Counted from the stretch's first letter, positions 1-7,220 are shown. The stretch: 16,219 nt of DNA from an uncultured Oscillospiraceae bacterium (GCA_910584805.1 CAJUCB010000016.1:15979-32197), one strand, 5' to 3'. Program-made: numbers and translations. The notes: generated by a model not told the origin, from the sequence alone.

Positions 1-826
1 ATGTCCACTGGCCCCGCAGGAAGGCCTGGATCATGTGGTTCGTCAAGCTGTACTCATCGGGCTTGACGGGGATCTCCTCCCGCCGGTACCACCCCGCCTG
101 GGACAGCTCCTGTCGGTCCATGTGGATGGTCCCATCCCCGTCCAGGCGGGCGAAAAAGCCCAGCAGGAGGTTGGATTCCGTCCCCCAGGGCTGGCTACCG
201 TAGTAGCGGATGTCCTTCACCTCCAGCCCCACTTCCTCCCGGATTTCCCGGCGCACCGTGTCCTCGGCGGTCTCGCCGATCTCATTGAAGCCGGCAATGA
301 GGGCATAGCCTTTGTATTCCCGGCCCTGGTAGCGGGTCATCAATAGGCGCTCCCCGTCTGTCACTGCCACAATCACCGCTGGGGCAATCTTGGGATAGAT
401 CATATTCCCGCAGCGGGGGCAGCGGAGCATCCGCTCGTCCTGGTCTGGCTGGGTCTCTCCACCACAACGGCCACAGAACTTGTTGTCCCGATACCAGAGG
501 GACAGGTGGTAGGCCGTGGTTTCGGCAAAGTGGAAGGCCTTGTCCTTCTTCTCCCGGTCCTTTCTCAAGTCCTGCCAGTCATAGCCCGGCAGTTGGGCCC
601 CTTCCTCTAGCTCTGCCAGGTAATATTCCTCCCCGTCGATGCGGAAGAGGTAAAACACCTGCTTCATCTCAGCCCGCAGCTCCCGGTAGGTGGGCAGGGC
701 AAAGCTGCCGTCCTGAACCCGCTCCAAGGCCTTGCGCCCCTGAAACACGAAGCACAAGCTGTCCGCCTCCGGCTGGCGGAGGGAATATTCCACATGATAC
801 TGTTTCGGTTCGATCTCCTGAAGCAT
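1..826 (-). CDS. nudC: NADH pyrophosphatase / Nudix hydrolase, NudC type (3' end outside window)
   Basis: Nudix hydrolase of the NudC type, which splits NAD(H) and NAD-capped RNA into mononucleotides; the substrate is inferred from family. 275 codons are visible. A zinc ribbon lies at residues 118-139 (C118, C121, C136, C139) and is followed by a complete Nudix box at 179-201: G179, E185, then REIREEVGL with metal-binding glutamates E197 and E198. The downstream SQPW motif (211-214) is present, but continues GTES instead of the PFP of E. coli NudC, so substrate preference may differ. Start: ATG at 826 with AAAGG about nine bases upstream. It begins 24 bp after the CoA-transferase stop, so the two are probably one operon. 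The C-terminus runs past base 1. Confidence 0.85.
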   Translation of the reverse strand, partial: MLQEIEPKQYHVEYSLRQPEADSLCFVFQGRKALERVQDGSFALPTYRELRAEMKQVFYLFRIDGEEYYLAELEEGAQLPGYDWQDLRKDREKKDKAFHFAETTAYHLSLWYRDNKFCGRCGGETQPDQDERMLRCPRCGNMIYPKIAPAVIVAVTDGERLLMTRYQGREYKGYALIAGFNEIGETAEDTVRREIREEVGLEVKDIRYYGSQPWGTESNLLLGFFARLDGDGTIHMDRQELSQAGWYRREEIPVKPDEYSLTNHMIQAFLRGQWT

Positions 827-850
827 ACCGCGCCGCCTTTCTCTCCTGCT

Positions 851-2461
851 TTACACGCCCGGCCGGACAGTCTGTCCGGCATTGGCCTCTTCCAACTGCT
901 CTGCAGTGAGCCCCATAGGGGCCTCCTGGAAGAGCCGTTCTTCCATAAAGGGGACATGGGGTGGGATCACCGGCTGGAACTCCATCTGGTCCAGAATATC
1001 CCGTTGGAGATCCACGCCCCGGGCGATCTCCACCAGGGTGATCCCCGCTTTCTCCAAGCGGAACACCGCCCGCTCCGTGATGTACAGCACCTCCTGCCCC
1101 TTCTTCACTGCCTCCTGGCCGGAGAAGGTAATGGCCTCCACATCCTTGCGGAACTTCTTCTGTGGGCCCTGGGTAACCACCTGGACGCCATCTGCCGTCA
1201 GGTCCACCTGCTGTTTCCCTGCGGTAAAGGTCCCGATGAAACAGAGCTTGCGCACGTTCTGGGTGATGTCGATGAACCCGCCGGGGCCCACCATCCGGCC
1301 GTGGAAGCTAGAGGCATTCACGTTCCCCAGCCGGTCCACCTCCGCGAACCCCAGCACCGCCATGTCCAGGGCACCGCCGTCGTAGAGCTGTAGGATATCC
1401 GCCATGCGGTACATGGCCTCTGGGTTGGCCGCTGCGCCGAAGCCCACCCCTCGCAGCGGGATACCACCCAGGGGGCCGCACTCGATGGAGAGGGTGAATA
1501 GGTCAGAAATCCCCTCCTCGTCAGCCACAGAGCCGATACCGCCGGGCATTCCAATCCCCAGGTTGATGAGGCTATGGGGTTTTAGTTCCATCGCGGCCCG
1601 ACGGCAGCAGACCTTAGGTGGGCTAAGCTTCAAAGGCTCAAAGGGCACCCCGGGCACGTTAGCCAGCCCTGCCAGCTCTGGGCGGAACAGGTCTGTGTCA
1701 AAGCCCTGACGGCTGTACTCCGGTCGTCCCTCCACGATATAATCCACCATGAAGCCGTGGATGAATACCTCCTGGGCGGGGATGGTCCCACGCTTGACCA
1801 CCTTGTCCACCTGGGCCACCACGATCCCGCCGCTGTTGTGTACCGCTGCCGCCACCTCAAATTGTTCCACGTTCATGGATTCGTGGCGAATGGACAGGTT
1901 CCCGTCCTCATCCCCGTAGGTTGCCCGGATGAAACAGATATCAACAGGGAAGCTGGGGTAAAACAGGCATTCCTTTCCCCCAAGCTCCACCAGGGAAACA
2001 ATCTCCTTCCCCGCCTCCCTGGTCTTTCGGTTTGCTTTGCCGCCACCAAAGCGGGGGTCGGCAAAGGTTCCAATTCCTGTGGTGGAGATGGCCCCCGGCA
2101 GCCCTCCGGCAATGGCCCGGAAAAGCTGCATCAGGTTCCCCAGGGGGAGCATATAACAGGTCACCTTTTCCTCCGCCACAATCTTGCGCAGGCCAGGGTC
2201 ATAGCCCATGTGGGAAATGATCAGCTCCCGGAACATCCCCGGCTTCTCCGCCAAATGGCTGACGCCCCGGCCTTCCCCGTCCCCCTGGCTGGTACACTTC
2301 ACCAAGGACAGGTTTTGGGGGTGGCCGGTTTGGTCATAATGCTCCGCCAAGCTCATAATCAAGTCCTCTGGACATCCAAAGCCATTGAAGCCTGTGGTGG
2401 TCAGGGTCATATCATCCTTGACCAGTGCCGCCGCCTGTGCGGCGGTAATTCGTTTGTTCAT
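851..2461 (-). CDS. Acyl-CoA:acetate/3-ketoacid CoA-transferase, YdiF / propionate CoA-transferase family
   Basis: Family I CoA-transferase with both half-domains fused in one 536-residue chain, the usual size for YdiF/Pct enzymes. It moves CoA between acyl-CoA and an acid such as acetate, propionate or a 3-keto acid through a glutamyl-CoA intermediate, in the cytosol. The N-terminal half has the glycine-rich CoA motif around residues 23-32 (TGFNGFGCPE). The catalytic glutamate is predicted to be E327 in LSIECGPLGG, followed by the G-rich loop and a GFAEVDRLGNVN stretch near 371-382. The start is ATG 2461, with AGGAG at 2469-2473. A longer reading from a TTG at 2518 is excluded because that codon lies inside the -10 box of the promoter. 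The exact acyl substrate cannot be read from sequence. Confidence 0.88.
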   Translation of the reverse strand: MNKRITAAQAAALVKDDMTLTTTGFNGFGCPEDLIMSLAEHYDQTGHPQNLSLVKCTSQGDGEGRGVSHLAEKPGMFRELIISHMGYDPGLRKIVAEEKVTCYMLPLGNLMQLFRAIAGGLPGAISTTGIGTFADPRFGGGKANRKTREAGKEIVSLVELGGKECLFYPSFPVDICFIRATYGDEDGNLSIRHESMNVEQFEVAAAVHNSGGIVVAQVDKVVKRGTIPAQEVFIHGFMVDYIVEGRPEYSRQGFDTDLFRPELAGLANVPGVPFEPLKLSPPKVCCRRAAMELKPHSLINLGIGMPGGIGSVADEEGISDLFTLSIECGPLGGIPLRGVGFGAAANPEAMYRMADILQLYDGGALDMAVLGFAEVDRLGNVNASSFHGRMVGPGGFIDITQNVRKLCFIGTFTAGKQQVDLTADGVQVVTQGPQKKFRKDVEAITFSGQEAVKKGQEVLYITERAVFRLEKAGITLVEIARGVDLQRDILDQMEFQPVIPPHVPFMEERLFQEAPMGLTAEQLEEANAGQTVRPGV

Positions 2462-2517
2462 ATTTCTTCTCCTCGCCATCATCCTGCGGGGTCTCCCCCT
2501 AGTGTTTGCTTGCCCCA

Positions 2518-2546
2518 ATTATATCATACTTTTCCTGCTTTGCCAA
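2518..2546 (-). promoter_or_regulatory. Sigma-A promoter for the CoA-transferase-nudC operon
   Basis: On the minus strand the sequence reads TTGGCA (2546-2541), a 17-bp spacer, then TATAAT (2523-2518), with TG one base upstream of the -10 (extended -10). The predicted transcription start is near 2511, leaving a leader of about 50 bases before the ATG at 2461. This also fixes the translation start. Confidence 0.85.
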
Positions 2547-2587
2547 AGGCAGCTTTTCAGGACACCGGCAAAGTATTCCCAAAAAGT

Positions 2588-2596
2588 TGGTATGAT
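2588..2596 (+). promoter_or_regulatory. Extended -10 promoter candidate for the SLH lipoprotein gene
   Basis: TGGTATGAT: an extended -10 (TG-n-TATGAT) with no good -35 at 17 bp. It is the best promoter candidate on this strand between the divergent genes. It would start RNA near 2603 and give a leader of about 80 bases that contains the 2630-2662 hairpin. A nearby TTGACA at 2608-2613 has no matching -10. Confidence 0.45.
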
Positions 2597-2629
2597 CTCT
2601 AGGAACGTTGACATATAGTGATGCAACGA

Positions 2630-2662
2630 GAAAACAGTGTGGCCTTAAATCACACTGTTTTC
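2630..2662 (+). promoter_or_regulatory. Perfect 12-bp hairpin in the lipoprotein leader (attenuator-like)
   Basis: Arms GAAAACAGTGTG (2630-2641) and CACACTGTTTTC (2651-2662) pair perfectly around a 9-base loop. The G/C-bearing stem is flanked by AAAA on one side and TTTT on the other, so it looks like a short bidirectional terminator. No gene ends here: it lies between two divergent genes, inside the predicted 5' leader of the lipoprotein gene and 12 bases before its AGGAG. Possible roles are a transcription attenuator, a protein-binding dyad, or the end of a small RNA. Confidence 0.55.
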
Positions 2663-2685
2663 CTACTTTATAAGGAGACATCGCT

Positions 2686-3816
2686 ATGAAACGAAACATT
2701 TTATCTTTTTTTATGATAGCCACCTTGCTGGTATCCCTCTGTTCCTGTATCCACAGTGGCACAGAAATCACCCTGGACCCGGATGGTTCTGGTACCGTCA
2801 CAGTACAATCCGGCTGCCGGGTGGATGCCCTGGACGCTGGGGAAGCGCACAACATCGACCTGAGTAAAGCCCAGTACTTTACCTACAACGGCACCGAGTA
2901 TGCCGGTACGGTACAGTCTACGGCTTTCGACGATCTGGCCGCACTGAACGCACACTTTGATGGCGCGCTTACACTCAAAAAGACCACAAAAAATGCCTTC
3001 ACCTTGGAGCTGCAATACGACAACCGGGCAGCCCTGGACGCCCTTTTGGCCCAGTATCCCGACTATGACTGTACAGACGAGGAACGCAAAACCCTAGAGA
3101 GCAGCTTTTCCAACTCCTATACCTTTCACTTCCCCTACCCGGTGAAATTGGCAGGTGCCCCCCACAAGGGTGTCTACATCCACGGCCACAACCTCACCGT
3201 CACCCCCACAGAGCTCCCCATCGACAGCCGAGGCACCCTGACCTTTTACATTGGCAACGACTCCCTCCCCATCTTCCGGGATGTCGCCTCCACCGCCTGG
3301 TATTACCGGGCCGTAAACGCCATGGCCATCTCCGGCTCCATCAAGGGGTATGCCGACGGGACCTTCCGTCCTGAGCAGACCCTGTCCCTGGCGGAACTCT
3401 GCCAAGTCATTGCCCGCACCTCCGGCCTGCCGGTGGGCACAGACCAAAACGGCTACTGGGCAGGCAAGGCAATCCAGAGCTGTCTTGACGCTGGGTACAT
3501 CTTCCCCCACCAGGACTATAGTGCGCCGGTCACCCGGGAGGAGGCGGTATCCGCCCTGGCCCGGGCCTACCGGGACCTGTTCCCCCACGATATCGAGGCA
3601 AGCAACGTGGTCATCCCAGACTATCTAAACATCTCCATCGCCTATTTGAGCGATATCGTCTTTGCCTATGAAATTAAGCTGTGCACCGGCCAGGACAGCC
3701 ACGGCAACTTCAACCCAAAAGGGAAGCTCAAGCGGGCAGAATTGTGCCAGCTATATGCAAACGCTAGGCTATATGTAGGCCAGCTCTCCCCCACTGCCAT
3801 GGAAGCAGGGAATTAG
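2686..3816 (+). CDS. SLH-domain lipoprotein with LppM-like N-terminal region
   Basis: A 376-residue exported protein. Residues 1-20 form a lipoprotein signal peptide (KR, hydrophobic core, then LCSC), with C21 the likely lipidated residue. Residues about 26-190 look beta-rich; the opening ITLDPDGSGTVTV resembles LppM-like lipoprotein domains, but this is only a resemblance. Three S-layer-homology modules follow: about 197-245 (FRDV, then GYADGTFRPEQTLSLAEL), 256-298 (weaker), and 310-365 (degenerate, with NFNPKGKLKRAEL). SLH modules normally bind secondary cell-wall polymers, so the protein may link membrane to wall. Start: ATG with AAGGAG eight bases upstream. The asparaginase gene follows 56 bases later on the same strand. 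No specific function can be assigned. Confidence 0.82.
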   Translation: MKRNILSFFMIATLLVSLCSCIHSGTEITLDPDGSGTVTVQSGCRVDALDAGEAHNIDLSKAQYFTYNGTEYAGTVQSTAFDDLAALNAHFDGALTLKKTTKNAFTLELQYDNRAALDALLAQYPDYDCTDEERKTLESSFSNSYTFHFPYPVKLAGAPHKGVYIHGHNLTVTPTELPIDSRGTLTFYIGNDSLPIFRDVASTAWYYRAVNAMAISGSIKGYADGTFRPEQTLSLAELCQVIARTSGLPVGTDQNGYWAGKAIQSCLDAGYIFPHQDYSAPVTREEAVSALARAYRDLFPHDIEASNVVIPDYLNISIAYLSDIVFAYEIKLCTGQDSHGNFNPKGKLKRAELCQLYANARLYVGQLSPTAMEAGN

Positions 3817-3837
3817 GGAAAATCCCATCATTTCTTG

Positions 3838-3866
3838 TTGTAATCTCTCCCCGGCTTTGCTATACT
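3838..3866 (+). promoter_or_regulatory. Promoter of the asparaginase gene
   Basis: TTGTAA (3838-3843), a 17-bp spacer ending in TGC, then TATACT (3861-3866). Only six bases separate the -10 from the ATG at 3873, so the predicted transcription start falls on or next to the start codon. Confidence 0.7.
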
Positions 3867-3872
3867 GCAGCT

Positions 3873-4868
3873 ATGATGAAAAAAATATTACTAATCAACA
3901 CTGGCGGGACTTTCTCCTCCCGCCCCGGGGAAAACGGCCTCACCCCCGCCCTCAGCAGTGAGGAAATCGGCACCCTCTTGGGGGGCTTCGACCCTGCCCT
4001 GTCCATCACCCCAGAGGACCACTGCTCCCTGGACAGCTCCAACATCACCCCAGACCACTGGCGCACCCTGGCCCTGCGCATCGGCGAGGATGTGGAACGC
4101 TGGGACGGGGTGGTGCTCATCCACGGCACGGACACCATGGCATATACCGCCTCCATGCTCTCCTTCATGCTGCAAAACATCCCCATCCCGGTGGTGCTCA
4201 CTGGGAGCCAAATGCCCCTGGGCGTCCCTATGTCTGACGCCGCCGACAACCTCCGCTGTGCCCTGCAAATGGCCGCCAGCGGGCGGGGCGGGGTGTTCGT
4301 GGCCTTTGACCGAAAAATCATGCTGGGCTGCCGGACCTCCAAGGTGCGCACCGTCAGCTTCAACGCCTTCGAGAGCATCAACTATCCTTACGTCGGGGAG
4401 GTCAACGCATTTGGCCTGCAACTGCGCCTAGAGGAGACCCCGCCGGCAGGCCCCTTCCGCCTCCAAGTGGACTACTCCGACCGCATCTCCGTCTTGAAGC
4501 TCTTCCCTGGCATGGACCCAGATATCTTCCGCTTCCTTCAGGAGCGGGGGTATGAGGGCATCTACATTGAGGGCTTCGGCCTGGGGGGTGTCCCGTTTTT
4601 GAAAAGCGACTTTACCGCAGAAATCCGCCGGGCCTCCCAGTCCGGCCTGCCCATCCTGGTGGGGAGCCAGTGCCGCTATGAGGGGAGTAACCTCAGCGTC
4701 TACGAGACTGGACAGCGAATCTTGGACTGCGGCGGCATCCCCGTCCACGACATGACCCAGGAGGCCGTAGTGACAAAGCTCATGTGGTGCCTGGGACAGA
4801 GCAAGCGCCGGGAGGACATCCAGCGGCTTTTCCGAGAAAATTTGGTGCAAGAGGTTAGGGTGCCGTAA
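3873..4868 (+). CDS. ansA: L-asparaginase, type I (cytoplasmic)
   Basis: Hydrolyses L-asparagine to aspartate and ammonia in the cytosol. The 331-residue length, lack of a signal peptide and motif set fit type I (AnsA). Visible: the first active-site motif NTGGTF with T13 as the likely nucleophile, the substrate loop DSSNITP (about 54-60), the second catalytic motif HGTDTMAYTAS with T86, D87 and T88, VLTGSQMP near 108-114, and the lysine region RTSKVRT with K157. The start MMKKILLINTGG is canonical for the family, yet no Shine-Dalgarno sequence precedes either ATG. With the promoter only six bases away, translation is probably leaderless, or depends on read-through from the lipoprotein gene. 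The gene ends inside the left arm of a bidirectional terminator. Confidence 0.93.
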   Translation: MMKKILLINTGGTFSSRPGENGLTPALSSEEIGTLLGGFDPALSITPEDHCSLDSSNITPDHWRTLALRIGEDVERWDGVVLIHGTDTMAYTASMLSFMLQNIPIPVVLTGSQMPLGVPMSDAADNLRCALQMAASGRGGVFVAFDRKIMLGCRTSKVRTVSFNAFESINYPYVGEVNAFGLQLRLEETPPAGPFRLQVDYSDRISVLKLFPGMDPDIFRFLQERGYEGIYIEGFGLGGVPFLKSDFTAEIRRASQSGLPILVGSQCRYEGSNLSVYETGQRILDCGGIPVHDMTQEAVVTKLMWCLGQSKRREDIQRLFRENLVQEVRVP

Positions 4869-4908
4869 AAGCAGTGGTCTGGACGTGAAAGGTCCAGACC
4901 ACTGCTTT
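4868..4908. terminator. Bidirectional terminator between ansA and the M56 gene
   Basis: A perfect 17-bp stem AAAGCAGTGGTCTGGAC (4868-4884) pairs with 4892-4908 around a 7-base loop. Because the arms start in AAA and end in TTT, it can act in both directions. It serves ansA (plus) and the convergent M56 gene (minus, stop at 4917). Confidence 0.88.
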
Positions 4909-4916
4909 CCTGTTTC

Positions 4917-6776
4917 CTATTCCTCCACCCACCGCAAAGACTCCCGGACAATGGGGAGGTATACGGCCCGGTTTTCCTGTTCCAGCCGTTCCTGCCATCG
5001 TTCCAAAGCCGTCCGGTCCATGTGCCAGGTCAAAACGTCGAAAATTTCAACCTTATCGTCAGCGTAGGCCTGTTGGGCAAGTTCCTCCACTACTTGGGGA
5101 TCCATCTCCATCCAATTGTTCCTATCGTCCCAGTACAAGCACTCTAGGGCCTCTGAATAAAGCGTCTTATTTCCTTCAGCATAAGCCCTCTCTAGCCACT
5201 CCCTTTGGATGCTTTCGTCCAAAATATACAGAACCTCACCAAATTCTATCCCTAGGCCATCCTCATAATACCGTTGGGCTAGTTTTTCCGCACCAACAGC
5301 GCCAACATCATCCGCAACATGGATAAAAAAGTTGATGTCCCGATCCCCTCTCACCTTGCCATGCTTGTATTCTTCCAACATCAGCTCCCGCAACGCCTGC
5401 ATCGCCCCCGGGTTTCTCATAATCTTTTCGCTGTATTTGCTAAAGTAGGCTGTTAGTGTCACCCTCTCCTGCTCCTCCTCGTCCCAAACTGGAAAGGTCT
5501 TGCTGGGGGGTATCTCTCCGTTGTAGCCATATACATTCCAAGATAGGTTAAAAATATAGGGGCCCTGACTGTCATGATCCAGTGTTACAGCAACATCTCT
5601 TCCTTGTGGAGAATAGAGGCCCGTCCACCCCAAGTGGCAGGGATATTGTGCATACGCATCCTCTTCTGTATATCCCCACAAAATTGAGTGTTCCTGCTCC
5701 CAAAGCTCCTCCTCTGTTGGCTCCTTCTCCCCCACCAGGGACTGCGGCACGCAAGCCCCCGCCGCCACCGCAACGCCAATCAGCAGACAGGTTAGCAGCA
5801 GAGAGATTACCACAGGTCTCTTTTTCCCAAACCTCATAATAGCACCCAACCTTTCTTTTAAGCACTGAGCACTTTCGTTCAGGTGGACAGCCACTTTAGG
5901 GTAGCGCTCCCCTGCCACCATAGCGTGGAGGAGGGTTTCTCCATAGTCCCGCCAGGCAGGCGCATCCAAGCGTCGGAGCAGGGCCTCATCGCAGGAGAGC
6001 TCACAGTCCCGGTTGATTTGCCCCGCCATCCACCAGACCAGGGGGTTGAACCAGTGGAGGCACAGGGTCAACTGCACCAGCCACTTATAGAACATATCTC
6101 CCCGTTTATAGTGGGTCAGCTCATGGAGCAGGGTGTAATACAGCTCACTTTTGGGCAAGTCCGTGTTGGGCAGCACCACCACTGGCCGGAAAAAGCCCAA
6201 CAGCAAAGGCGAGGATACCATGGGATTGTGGTATAGCCCCACCGGACAGCGCACCCCGGCCTTCGTCTTGGCCTGGGCCAGGGTTCCCAACAGAGCTGGC
6301 TGGGTCACTGCCCCCCAACCCCTCTGGATATGGCCCCTAAAACGGCAATAGGTCACAACCCTTTGCAGGAACATGCACAGTGCCACGCTTAGCCACAACA
6401 GCCAGAGCTTGTCCAAAAGCCATGCCCCAGCATTCTCCTTGGATTCTTCCAGCAGAGGCGTCCCCTCCGGCCGGGCCATCCCATTGCCCAAACCGTCCCC
6501 GCTGGGGCTATGGTTGTCCGCCTCTTCAGGGGAGGTCATGTACAGTTCCGCCGTTGGTGACTGAATGCTTTGCCCCGCCTGGGACGCACGCTCCCAAGTA
6601 AACTCCAGCTCTGTGGGCACTGGCAACAGCAGCCGGGCAATTACGATGAGCCAAATGTAATATTGCCAGGTTTTACTCACCCTGTCTTTCCACAGAGGCC
6701 TGCCAGACAGCAGCACCAGGAGCAGCACCCCTCCGGAGAGGGACAGGGATACCACCAGCTTTCCTATCTCATTCAT
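4917..6776 (-). CDS. M56-family sensor metallopeptidase (BlaR1/MecR1-like) with C-terminal helical repeats
   Basis: A 619-residue integral membrane protease, the probable signal-transducing partner of the BlaI-type repressor encoded just upstream. Predicted membrane helices: 7-24, 38-54, 118-140 and 322-341. The zinc site is HELTH at 218-222 plus E259 in NRDCELSCDE, as in BlaR1/MecR1. A loop of about 60 polar residues lies between helices 2 and 3. The extracytoplasmic part (342-619) is not a penicillin-binding domain. A region near 345-455 precedes four or five degenerate helical repeats (461-619) of the pattern LA..AY...-(F/Y)...L. A cysteine, C342 in AAGACVPQ, sits at the membrane exit in a lipobox-like setting. 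The start ATG overlaps the repressor stop (ATGA), so the two are translationally coupled. The inducing signal is unknown. Confidence 0.88.
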   Translation of the reverse strand: MNEIGKLVVSLSLSGGVLLLVLLSGRPLWKDRVSKTWQYYIWLIVIARLLLPVPTELEFTWERASQAGQSIQSPTAELYMTSPEEADNHSPSGDGLGNGMARPEGTPLLEESKENAGAWLLDKLWLLWLSVALCMFLQRVVTYCRFRGHIQRGWGAVTQPALLGTLAQAKTKAGVRCPVGLYHNPMVSSPLLLGFFRPVVVLPNTDLPKSELYYTLLHELTHYKRGDMFYKWLVQLTLCLHWFNPLVWWMAGQINRDCELSCDEALLRRLDAPAWRDYGETLLHAMVAGERYPKVAVHLNESAQCLKERLGAIMRFGKKRPVVISLLLTCLLIGVAVAAGACVPQSLVGEKEPTEEELWEQEHSILWGYTEEDAYAQYPCHLGWTGLYSPQGRDVAVTLDHDSQGPYIFNLSWNVYGYNGEIPPSKTFPVWDEEEQERVTLTAYFSKYSEKIMRNPGAMQALRELMLEEYKHGKVRGDRDINFFIHVADDVGAVGAEKLAQRYYEDGLGIEFGEVLYILDESIQREWLERAYAEGNKTLYSEALECLYWDDRNNWMEMDPQVVEELAQQAYADDKVEIFDVLTWHMDRTALERWQERLEQENRAVYLPIVRESLRWVEE

Positions 6777-7147
6777 GGCTTTCCCTCCTCCCAGAACTGC
6801 TTCAACTCCTCATACTCCGCCGGGGAAATCAAATCCCTCTGGATCAGGGTGGAAACCAACCCCTTGGCGCTGCCCTCATACAGCTTGTTCAGCAGCGTCT
6901 GGGTCTGGGCCGCCCGATAGTCCCCTTCGGACACCACCGCAGAGTACTCGTTCCTGCGGCCCAACTTCTTGGTCTTGAGCAGCCCTTTTTCCACCAGACG
7001 GGACAGCAAAGTAATGATGGTGTTCTTCTGCCATGTCCGGCCTGATTTTGCCAACTCCTCCATGATGTGCGCATAGAAGGCTGTGCCCTCATTGGCCCAG
7101 ACAATCTTCATCAATTCCAGCTCAGAATCGGAAACTTGGGCAATCAT
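6773..7147 (-). CDS. BlaI/MecI/CopY-family transcriptional repressor
   Basis: A 124-residue winged-helix repressor of normal family length. The N-terminal DNA-binding part opens with ISDSELELMKIVW-like sequence (VSDSELELMKIVWANEG). A recognition-helix region follows, with WQKNTIITLLSRLVEKGLL (about 39-57) and a wing at KKLGRRNEYSAVV. The C-terminal half (about 72-124) is the helical dimer region, which in BlaI/MecI is the part cleaved on induction. Excellent AGGAGGTG site at 7155-7162. Two matching dyads in its own promoter indicate autorepression. The stop codon overlaps the M56 start. No beta-lactamase or other obvious target lies next to it; the neighbours on this strand are peptidase genes upstream behind a terminator. 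Confidence 0.92.
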   Translation of the reverse strand: MIAQVSDSELELMKIVWANEGTAFYAHIMEELAKSGRTWQKNTIITLLSRLVEKGLLKTKKLGRRNEYSAVVSEGDYRAAQTQTLLNKLYEGSAKGLVSTLIQRDLISPAEYEELKQFWEEGKP

Positions 7148-7164
7148 CCCTTGTCACCTCCTTT

Positions 7165-7181
7165 GATGACATCTTGTAGTC
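7165..7181 (-). promoter_or_regulatory. BlaI operator candidate 2 (downstream of -10)
   Basis: Minus-strand GACTACAAGATGTCATC, an imperfect dyad with the TACA/TGT core typical of BlaI/MecI sites. It lies in the initially transcribed region just upstream of the ribosome site and differs from operator 1 at only two positions. Confidence 0.78.
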
Positions 7182-7188
7182 TAACTAT

Positions 7189-7217
7189 AGGATAACAGCT
7201 TGTAGTCTATTTGTCAA
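7189..7217 (-). promoter_or_regulatory. Promoter of the blaI-M56 operon
   Basis: Minus strand: TTGACA (7217-7212), 17-bp spacer ending in TGT, then TATCCT (7194-7189). A consensus -35 with an extended -10. Its -10 and spacer are covered by operator 1, so repressor binding would block polymerase. Confidence 0.85.
7191..7207 (-). promoter_or_regulatory. BlaI operator candidate 1 (over spacer and -10)
   Basis: Minus-strand GACTACAAGCTGTTATC, a dyad matching operator 2 at 15 of 17 positions, placed 26 bp from it start to start. It spans the spacer and most of the -10 box. Confidence 0.8.
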
Positions 7218-7220
7218 GAG

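Noticed and set aside
1757..2602. 281-codon plus-strand open frame opposite the CoA-transferase
   Set aside because: It mirrors a well-conserved gene on the other strand and has no family motifs; GC-rich DNA often leaves such antisense frames open.
2608..2613. Consensus TTGACA taken as the lipoprotein -35 box
   Set aside because: At 16-18 bp spacing the would-be -10 is A-rich sequence in the hairpin arm with no match to TATAAT.
3815..3826. GGGA/TCCC mini-hairpin after the lipoprotein stop as a terminator
   Set aside because: A four-base-pair stem with a loose T-rich tail is too weak to call.
5883..6236. 117-codon plus-strand frame opposite the M56 protease
   Set aside because: It lies over the zinc-site region of the real gene and shows no recognisable domain.
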